A stretch of 23,571 nucleotides of DNA from JACVRW01 sp035705985 (GTDB taxonomy: Bacteria; Actinomycetota; Thermoleophilia; Solirubrobacterales; Thermoleophilaceae), in contig DASSVP010000142.1 of NCBI GenBank assembly GCA_035705985.1, positions 1-23,571 of the forward strand. The letters are read 5' to 3'. Within the stretch, counting starts at the first letter, position 1. The number at the start of each line of letters is the position of its first letter. This document shows, in pieces, positions 15,145 to 20,469 of the stretch. The notes under the pieces are model-generated. The model did no database searches and was not told the origin of the DNA. It was given only the letters and a program-made list of their open reading frames with translations. A program made the position numbers and the translations under genes.

Positions 15145-15578
15145 CAGGCGTCAACCTCCATCGGCTCGGGCTTCTGCGCGGCGTGCGGGTGGTCGGGCCC
15201 GGCGTACACCTTCAGCTTGCGGAGCTGCGCGCGGCCCAGCCGGGTGCGCGGCAGCATGCCCTTCACGGCGAGGCGCACGACCTCCTCGGGCCTGCGCGCG
15301 AGCATCTCCTCGAGCGTGCGGCTGCGGAGCCCGCCGGGATAGCCGGAATGGCGGTAGTAGCGCTTCTCCTCGCGCTTGTTGCCGGTCACCGAGATCTTCT
15401 CGGCGTTCACCACGACCACGAAGTCGCCGGTATCGATGTGCGGCGTGTACTCGGGCTTGCGCTTTCCGCGGAGGGCGTCGGCGATCTGGGTCGCCAACCT
15501 GCCCAGCGTCTTGCCGCTAGCGTCGACCACGAGCCAGTTCCGCTCGCGGGTAGCCGGTGTCGCCACATACGTCTTCAT
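15144..15578 (-). CDS. rplM: 50S ribosomal protein L13
   Basis: L13 is an early-assembly protein that binds 23S rRNA. The 144-residue length is standard, and family blocks are clear: ERNWLVVDASGKTLGRLAT, GDFVVVVNAEKI, TGNKREEKRYYRHSGYPGG, VKGMLPRTRLGR and LKVYAGPDHPHAAQ. I use ATG 15578 because MKTYVATP is a typical opening; the longer open frame to 15878 runs through the riboswitch region on the other strand. There is no Shine-Dalgarno sequence before the ATG. Instead a GC hairpin ends 9 bases upstream. It heads the rplM-rpsI-glmM-glmS-acpS-nnr run. Confidence 0.97.
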   Translation of the reverse strand: MKTYVATPATRERNWLVVDASGKTLGRLATQIADALRGKRKPEYTPHIDTGDFVVVVNAEKISVTGNKREEKRYYRHSGYPGGLRSRTLEEMLARRPEEVVRLAVKGMLPRTRLGRAQLRKLKVYAGPDHPHAAQKPEPMEVDA

Positions 15579-15587
15579 CGCAAAGGA

Positions 15588-15617
15588 GCCGCCCGAGGGC
15601 GGCGGCCGCCTAGTGTA
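15588..15617 (-). promoter_or_regulatory. rplM leader hairpin and candidate -10
   Basis: On the minus strand TACACT (15617-15612) fits a -10 element. The short leader it would give folds into a perfect GCCGCC/GGCGGC stem (15603-15588) with a CTCG-type loop, ending 9 bases before the rplM ATG. No -35 is convincing and there is no Shine-Dalgarno site. L13 is known to control its own operon in some bacteria, so a regulatory role is possible, but this is inference. Confidence 0.35.
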
Positions 15618-15653
15618 GCGGCCTGTCTGAGCCCTGGCCGTCTGGCGCGGGGC

Positions 15654-15659
15654 TATACT
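15654..15659 (+). promoter_or_regulatory. candidate -10 for the riboswitch-M23 transcript
   Basis: TATACT at 15654-15659 is a near-perfect -10 hexamer in very GC-rich DNA. It would start transcription near 15666, just before the 5' strand of the riboswitch P1 stem. No consensus -35 is visible 17 or 18 bases upstream. Confidence 0.5.
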
Positions 15660-15671
15660 GCCGCGCAATTC

Positions 15672-15834
15672 ATTGCCTGCCGAATCCCCGTGCCACTTCG
15701 CCGTAGGCCCGGGGAACGGGGGAACCGTTCGTGGGGCGTCGAAGGACGTCACGCGAGGGGGCGAATCCGCCGGACTACCCCGGTGGTAGCGCCGCTCTTC
15801 AGGTGCGAGCCCGTCAGCTAACCCCGTAGGCCAA
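15672..15834 (+). ncRNA. c-di-AMP riboswitch (ydaO/yuaA class)
   Basis: The 3' part (15805-15831), with GCGAGCCCGTCAGCTAACCC followed by CGTAGGC, matches the highly conserved end of the ydaO/yuaA class. The 5' part has GCCGAATCCCCG (15681 region), then GGGGAACGGGGGAACC (15711-15726) and GGGGCG (15733-15738), as in other actinobacterial members. P1 can form between GCCTGC (15675-15680) and GTAGGC (15826-15831), six pairs with one G-U. An internal hairpin pairs CTACC (15775-15779) with GGTAG (15785-15789). The gene downstream is a cell-wall peptidase; wall hydrolases are the classic actinobacterial targets of this class. Binding of c-di-AMP usually lowers expression. Class and strand are recognised from memory of the consensus, with ends approximate. 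Confidence 0.88.
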
Positions 15835-15857
15835 AAAACGAAGAGAGGCCGTAGGAG

Positions 15858-17114
15858 TTGCGAGACACCCGTCTTCACGCGAAGCGTGGCGCGCCTTGGG
15901 CAAGCACCGGGCGGTGCCCGGTGCGCTGCCTTGCGTTCTTGATTCTGTGCGCAGTGCTCGCCGCACCCGCGGCGGCGTCGGGGCAGGACTCGGGCGGCGG
16001 CGGCATGTACATCGCGACGCCGAAGGTCTCGAAGGTCACCTGCCTGCGGAAGTGCGCCTCGAAGAGGCGCGCCCGCGGCGGCTCCGTCCTCAAGGTCGTG
16101 GGCACCGAGCTATCGACCGTGAGGCACCTCACCTACCTCGGCAGCTACGGCGCCGGCGACGACGTGAAGGTCCCCGTCCGCGCGGGCAGCAACCAGCGCG
16201 TCAACGCGCGCGTCCCGCTCGGCGCCATCACAGGGCCGATCTCGCTCACGACGTCCGCGGGGGCGTCATCCGCCCCCTCGAAGCCTGTCCTGATCCTCCC
16301 GCCGCTGCCGCCTGAGCCGAACCCCGAGCTATCCCCCGTGCCCGGCCCGCGCGTGAACGGCGCCCCGGCCCTCGAGACCGGCACGAGCCGCACCAAGGCG
16401 TACGTGGGCGCACGTCCCGGCGTGACGTTCTCGTTCCGCCTGTCCGGCGCGTCGGCGGCAGCGCTCAAGATCGAGCTCGTGAGCGCGCTCGACGGCAGCG
16501 TCGTGAAGACGTGGATCCCGCAGCAGGTGCCCGCGGACGTCGTGCAGAGCGTCTCGTGGAGCGGGCGGATCGGCAGGGCGGCGGCCAAGCCCGGCCGCTA
16601 CTCGTTCCGGCTCACCGCGGCCACTGCGGAAGGCGCCGAGGCCCGCAGCGCGCAGGCCGGCGACGTCCAGCGCGACTCATTCGACCTCTATGACCACATC
16701 TTCCCCGTGCGCGGCCGCCATGACTACGGCGGCGAGGGCGCCGACTTCGGGTCGGGCCGCGCCGGCCACTCCCACCAGGGGCACGACGTGTTCGCGGCGT
16801 GCGGCACGCGGATGGTGGCGGCGCGCGGCGGCAGGATCAAGTTCAAGCAGTACCACGCGGCCGCGGGCCACTACATCGTGATCGACGGCGATGGAACCGA
16901 CGTCGACTACGCGTACATGCACCTCGACCAGCCGTCGCCGTTCAGGGCCGGCGACCGGGTGTACACGGGCCAGACGATCGGCGCCGTCGGAGAGTCCGGC
17001 AACGCGCGCGGCTGCCACCTGCACTTCGAGCTCTGGGGTGCGCCCGGCTGGTACGACGGCGGAGACCCGTTCGACCCGCTCCCCGCCCTGCAGGCCTGGG
17101 ATAGCTGGTCTTAG
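15858..17114 (+). CDS. secreted M23 (LytM-type) peptidoglycan endopeptidase
   Basis: This 418-residue exported zinc peptidase is expected to cut peptide cross-links in peptidoglycan. A signal peptide spans about 20-42 (LAFLILCAVLAAPAAAS). An IPT-like beta domain (about 55-146, with Cys62 and Cys66) follows, then a Pro-rich linker, a FlgD-like Ig domain (about 185-255, SVSWSGRIG ... KPGRYSFRLTA) and the M23 domain (about 278-405). Zinc and catalytic residues are intact: His306 and Asp310 (HQGHD), His355 (YMHL), and His387-x-His389 (HLHFEL). The start is TTG 15858, with AGAGAGG 9 bases upstream; GTG 15921 is an alternative that keeps the signal peptide. The riboswitch directly upstream suggests control by c-di-AMP, linking wall cleavage to turgor or wall stress. 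Confidence 0.92.
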   Translation: MRDTRLHAKRGAPWASTGRCPVRCLAFLILCAVLAAPAAASGQDSGGGGMYIATPKVSKVTCLRKCASKRRARGGSVLKVVGTELSTVRHLTYLGSYGAGDDVKVPVRAGSNQRVNARVPLGAITGPISLTTSAGASSAPSKPVLILPPLPPEPNPELSPVPGPRVNGAPALETGTSRTKAYVGARPGVTFSFRLSGASAAALKIELVSALDGSVVKTWIPQQVPADVVQSVSWSGRIGRAAAKPGRYSFRLTAATAEGAEARSAQAGDVQRDSFDLYDHIFPVRGRHDYGGEGADFGSGRAGHSHQGHDVFAACGTRMVAARGGRIKFKQYHAAAGHYIVIDGDGTDVDYAYMHLDQPSPFRAGDRVYTGQTIGAVGESGNARGCHLHFELWGAPGWYDGGDPFDPLPALQAWDSWS

Positions 17115-17128
17115 GCCGGCCCCGCGTT

Positions 17129-17134
17129 TAGGCT
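17129..17134 (+). promoter_or_regulatory. candidate -10 for a leaderless cupin message
   Basis: TAGGCT at 17129-17134 fits TAnnnT and ends 7 bases before the cupin ATG at 17142, which lacks a ribosome binding site. The -35 position (TGGTCT) is poor. Confidence 0.35.
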
Positions 17135-17141
17135 GATCGCC

Positions 17142-17558
17142 ATGGCCGGCTGGGCGATCAGATCCCTCGACGACATTCCGGACGTGCTCGGCGATTATCC
17201 GGGCGAGATGCGCATGAGCGCGATGAGCGACCTCGGCACCGAGCAGGTGGGCTTCACCTGGCGGCGCCTGCCGCCGCTCACCGGCGGGAAGGGCAGCTAC
17301 GGGCACCGGCACCGCACGCAGGAGGAGGTCTACTTCGTGGCCTCCGGGACGCTCCAGTTCAAGCTCGAGGACGAGGTGATCGACGTGGGCGAGGGCAACG
17401 TCGTGCGCGTCTCGCCCGAGGTGGCGCGCTCGGTGTGGAATGCGGGACCGGGCGACGCGGTCCTGATCGTCGTCTCCACGAAGTCGGACGACCCGCGGTC
17501 GGACACCGAGCAGGTCGAGGACTTCTGGCCGGACGAGGGCGCGCCGGCGAGTGCCTGA
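17142..17558 (+). CDS. cupin-domain protein
   Basis: This 138-residue single-domain cupin is a small beta-barrel that may bind a metal. Cupin motif 1 is clear: GSYGHRHRTQEEVYFVASG, with His55, His57 and Glu61/Glu62 as likely ligands. Motif 2 is degenerate: the usual His is replaced in SPEVARSVWNAG, so the metal site would have one ligand fewer. It may be a binding or regulatory protein rather than a dioxygenase. Its last 8 bases overlap the alpha/beta hydrolase gene. It is the first gene of the cupin-hydrolase-P450-SnoaL run, with a possible leaderless promoter. Confidence 0.9.
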   Translation: MAGWAIRSLDDIPDVLGDYPGEMRMSAMSDLGTEQVGFTWRRLPPLTGGKGSYGHRHRTQEEVYFVASGTLQFKLEDEVIDVGEGNVVRVSPEVARSVWNAGPGDAVLIVVSTKSDDPRSDTEQVEDFWPDEGAPASA

Positions 17559-18333
17559 CACGGTCACCTCCGCCGATGGCACGCCGATCGCCGTCTGGCG
17601 GAGCGGGTCCGGGCCGCCGCTCGTGCTCGTGCACGGCGCGATCGCCGACCACAGTCGCTGGGCGCCGGTGATGCCCGCGCTCGAGGAGCGCCTCACCGTC
17701 CACGCGATGGACCGCCGCGGCCGTGGCGCGAGCGGCGACGCCGACGAATACGCGCTGGAGCGGGAGGTGGAGGACGTGGTGGCCGTGGTGGAGGCCGCCG
17801 GCGACGACGTGCACCTGCTCGGCCACTCGCACGGCGCCGCGTGCGCGCTCGAGGCGGCGCTCGAGACGGATCGGCTGCGCACGCTGATCCTGTACGAGCC
17901 GCCGCTCGGCTTCCTCGGCGGCTCGCCCGAGACCGTGGAGCGGCTCGAGGCGCTGCTCGCTGAGGGTAAGCGCGACGAGGTGCTGTCGCTGTTCCTCAGC
18001 GAGGTCGCGCGCCAGCCTCCGGAGGCGATCGAGCTGATGCGCTCGCTGCCGTCCTGGGAGGCGCGGCTCGCGACCGCCCACACCGTGCCGCGGGAGGAGC
18101 GCGCTACCCGCGACTACCGCTGGGAGCCGGACCGCTTCCGCGAGCTGGACGTGCGCACGCTCTTCCTCCTCGGCGGCGACAGCCCGGAGCCCTTCCGGCT
18201 CGCGAGCGAGGCGATGGCCGAAGCGCTGCCGAACTGCGAGGTCGTCGAACTGCCCGGCCAGCGTCACGCCGCGATGGACACCGCCACCGAGCTGTTCGTG
18301 CGCGAGGTCCTGGCGTTCCTCGACGCCGCGTAG
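17551..18333 (+). CDS. alpha/beta-hydrolase
   Basis: This 260-residue cytoplasmic serine hydrolase has the full triad in order: Ser93 in the elbow GHSHG, Asp210 in FLLGGDSPEP and His239 in PGQRHAAM. The oxyanion HG pair is at VLVHGA (26-30), and MDRRGRGAS is the usual loop after strand 4. The cap region (about 120-195) is helical. The reaction type (esterase, lactonase, epoxide or haloalkane hydrolysis) cannot be read from these motifs; lack of an obvious Asp nucleophile argues against dehalogenase or epoxide hydrolase. GTG 17551 overlaps the cupin stop, and the P450 starts 10 bases after its stop, so it probably acts with them. Confidence 0.92.
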   Translation: MPDTVTSADGTPIAVWRSGSGPPLVLVHGAIADHSRWAPVMPALEERLTVHAMDRRGRGASGDADEYALEREVEDVVAVVEAAGDDVHLLGHSHGAACALEAALETDRLRTLILYEPPLGFLGGSPETVERLEALLAEGKRDEVLSLFLSEVARQPPEAIELMRSLPSWEARLATAHTVPREERATRDYRWEPDRFRELDVRTLFLLGGDSPEPFRLASEAMAEALPNCEVVELPGQRHAAMDTATELFVREVLAFLDAA

Positions 18334-18343
18334 CCTCCCGCCC

Positions 18344-19615
18344 GTGGACCCACCGCCCGGCCCGCGCGCCCCGGCCGCCTGGCAGACGGTCGCCTGGACC
18401 GTGCGGCCGGCCGCATTCCTGCGCCGGGTGCACGAGCGCTTCGGCGACCCGGTCACGATCCGGACCTACTGGACGGACGAGCCGATGGTGCTGTTCTCCG
18501 GCCCGCACGCCGTGCGCGAGGTCTTCAAGCTCGACCCGGCGGTGGCGCCGGCAGGCCAGAGCTGGGAGTTCCTGCGCCCGTTCGCCGGCCCGCACTCGAT
18601 CCTCGTGCTGGACGGCGAGGAGCACCTGCGCGAGCGCCGCCTTATCCAGAGCCCGTTCCACGGCGAGCGCATGCGCGGCTTCCGGCCGACGGTCGCCGAG
18701 CTGGCGCGCGAGGAGCTCGCGAGCTGGCGCGGGCGGGTGGTGACGCTCGAGCGGATGAAGCGACTCACGCTGGAGACCATCCTGCGTGTGGTGTTCGGCG
18801 TGCGCGGCGAGGACGAGGCCGCGCGGCTACGCGACGCGGTCCACGGCACGCTCGACACCGTGCGCTCGATGCCGCGCATGCTCGCGATGTCGCTCGTCCA
18901 GCGCGACCTCGGGCCGCGGAGCCCGTGGGGGCGCTTCCGGCTCGCGGTGGAGCGCTTCGACGAGCTGCTGCTCGACGTGGTCGCGGCCCGGCGCGCCGAC
19001 CCCGGCGACGACTCGATGCTCGCGGTGCTGCTCGAGCAGCGCGACGAGGACGGCAACCCGCCGAGCGACCGGCACCTGCGCGACCAGCTCGTCGCGCTGC
19101 TCGCAGCCGGCCACGACACCTCAGCGGCGTCGCTCGCCTGGGCATTCGAGCGGCTGGCGCGCCACCCGGCGGTTCACGCGCGCGTGCGTGAGCGTGACCC
19201 CGCATACCTCGACGCGGTTGTGAAGGAGGTGCTCCGCGTGCGGCCGGCGCTGACGATCGCCCCGCGGCGGCTGCTCGAGCCGGTGGAGATCGCCGGGCAC
19301 ACGCTGCCGGCGGGTGTGCACGTGGCCGCCTGCCTCTGGCTGGCGATGCGGCGCGAGGACCTCTGGCCCCAGGCGAGCGCCTTCCGCCCGGAGCGCTGGC
19401 TCGAGGGCGATACGCCGAATCCGCTCTCCTGGATCCCCTTCGGCGGCGGCGTGCGCCGCTGCGCGGGGGCCCCTTTCGCCGAGATGGAGATGCGTGAGGT
19501 CATCGCCGCCGCCGCCGAGCTCGACTTCCGTCCGGCGCGCGCCGAGCCCGAGCGCGCGCGCCGCAGCGCGCTCGTCGTGACACCGCACCGCGGCGGCGAG
19601 ATCATGGTGTCGTGA
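18344..19615 (+). CDS. cytochrome P450
   Basis: This 423-residue soluble P450 monooxygenase has the haem loop FGGGVRRCAG (366-375) with Cys373 as the thiolate ligand. The I-helix oxygen-activation motif is AGHDTS (255-260), the ExxR pair is Glu295/Arg298 in KEVLRVRP, and FRPERWL is the meander region. There is no membrane anchor. The N terminus resembles family members that open GPRAPAAWQT and then a substrate-side helix. The substrate is unknown, and no ferredoxin or reductase gene is in the window, so electrons must come from elsewhere. GTG 18344 follows the hydrolase stop by 10 bases, and its own stop overlaps the SnoaL-like gene as GTGA. Confidence 0.95.
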   Translation: MDPPPGPRAPAAWQTVAWTVRPAAFLRRVHERFGDPVTIRTYWTDEPMVLFSGPHAVREVFKLDPAVAPAGQSWEFLRPFAGPHSILVLDGEEHLRERRLIQSPFHGERMRGFRPTVAELAREELASWRGRVVTLERMKRLTLETILRVVFGVRGEDEAARLRDAVHGTLDTVRSMPRMLAMSLVQRDLGPRSPWGRFRLAVERFDELLLDVVAARRADPGDDSMLAVLLEQRDEDGNPPSDRHLRDQLVALLAAGHDTSAASLAWAFERLARHPAVHARVRERDPAYLDAVVKEVLRVRPALTIAPRRLLEPVEIAGHTLPAGVHVAACLWLAMRREDLWPQASAFRPERWLEGDTPNPLSWIPFGGGVRRCAGAPFAEMEMREVIAAAAELDFRPARAEPERARRSALVVTPHRGGEIMVS

Positions 19616-20019
19616 CCGACGAGGAGATCATCGACAGGGTCCGGACCGGTTACGAGGCGTTCAACCGCGGCGACTTCGACAGCGCGGTCGCGCTCCTCCA
19701 TCCCGACGTCGAATACATCCCCGTCGGCGGACAGCCGCCGATCCGCGGTGCGGATCAGATCCGTGCCTGGATGGAGCCGAGCGCCTTCGAGCGGCAGGTG
19801 ATCGAGCCCCGCGACATCGTCGTCCACGGCGACAAGATCCTGCTTCTCCTGCATTCGGAGATCCGCGGCGCGGGGAGCGGCATCGAGATGGAGGTCGACG
19901 CCTGGACCGTGATGACCCAGGACTCCGACGGCCTGGTTACCCGCATGGAGACCTTCTTCCTGCACGACGAGGCGGAGGCGCGCGCGGCCGCCGGGCTAGG
20001 TACGCGCGAATCCGGGTAA
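19612..20019 (+). CDS. SnoaL-like / NTF2-fold protein
   Basis: This 135-residue protein has the alpha+beta cone fold of the SnoaL-like superfamily. The opening is diagnostic: EEIIDRVRTGYEAFNRGDFDSAVALLHPDVEYIPVGG, then PIRGADQIRAWMEP and paired strands (DIVVHGDKILLLLHSEI). Members bind small hydrophobic molecules and include cyclases, isomerases and polyketide-modifying enzymes, but many have no known activity. Translation is coupled to the P450 by a GTGA overlap, so it may act on or bind the P450 substrate or product. The family is well supported; the activity is unknown. Confidence 0.88.
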   Translation: MTDEEIIDRVRTGYEAFNRGDFDSAVALLHPDVEYIPVGGQPPIRGADQIRAWMEPSAFERQVIEPRDIVVHGDKILLLLHSEIRGAGSGIEMEVDAWTVMTQDSDGLVTRMETFFLHDEAEARAAAGLGTRESG

Positions 20020-20028
20020 GCGAACCGC

Positions 20029-20400
20029 ATGGCTATCGCACTACGGCGGACAGGGCGAGCGCGCGCCGGACGGAGAGGGCGGGCGCGCGCCGAAGGTACT
20101 CGCGCGCGAGCCGGGATGGCGGCGCGGCGCGGGATGTGGGGCGTCGCGCGAATCGTGCGCCTGATCACATCGATCGTGGTCGGGCTGATCGTCGTGGGCA
20201 TCATCCTGGTGCTGCTCGAGGGCAACCGGGACAACGCGATCGTCGACTGGCTCGTCGGCGCCGCCGACGTCCTCAGCGAGCCCTTCCAGGGCGTCTTCAC
20301 CCCTGACGGCAGAAAGGCCATGGTGGCCGTGAACTGGGGCCTGGCGGCTCTGGTCTACGCCGTGATCGGCGGCTTCGTCGCCCGTCTGCTGCGCCGCTAG
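20029..20400 (+). CDS. two-helix membrane protein of unknown function
   Basis: As read from ATG 20029 this is 123 residues. Helix 1 spans about 41-63 (RIVRLITSIVVGLIVVGIILVLL) and helix 2 about 99-121 (VAVNWGLAALVYAVIGGFVARLL), joined by a loop with acidic and amphipathic character. The first 35 residues are almost all Arg, Ala and Gly and look like translated GC-rich spacer; ATG 20116 (residue 30) or ATG 20134 (residue 36) may be the real start. The spacer also contains GCGCGCGCCG twice (20059-20068, 20083-20092). It follows the SnoaL-like gene by 9 bases. The helices are convincing; I recognise no family. Confidence 0.7.
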   Translation: MAIALRRTGRARAGRRGRARAEGTRARAGMAARRGMWGVARIVRLITSIVVGLIVVGIILVLLEGNRDNAIVDWLVGAADVLSEPFQGVFTPDGRKAMVAVNWGLAALVYAVIGGFVARLLRR

Positions 20401-20430
20401 CAGCAAGGGATTCGGAACGCTCCAGGAACC

Positions 20431-20459
20431 TTGACCCGTGTAAGCCGTAGCGGTACGGT
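20431..20459 (+). promoter_or_regulatory. promoter of the subtilase-MBL pair
   Basis: TTGACC (20431-20436), a 17-base spacer and TACGGT (20454-20459) form the best promoter match in the window. The -10 ends 10 bases before the GTG at 20470, so the leader is at most a few bases and the message is close to leaderless. It separates the pair from the P450 cluster. Confidence 0.6.
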
Positions 20460-20469
20460 CTGACGACAC

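Noticed and set aside
12974..15154. A 726-residue reading of glmM
   Set aside because: The first 295 residues run through rpsI in another frame; the family start MALFGTDGVRG is at 14269.
20059..20092. GCGCGCGCCG direct repeats as a mobile-element or origin signal
   Set aside because: Two short CG-only repeats in GC-rich spacer are likely chance; no terminal repeats or target duplications are nearby.
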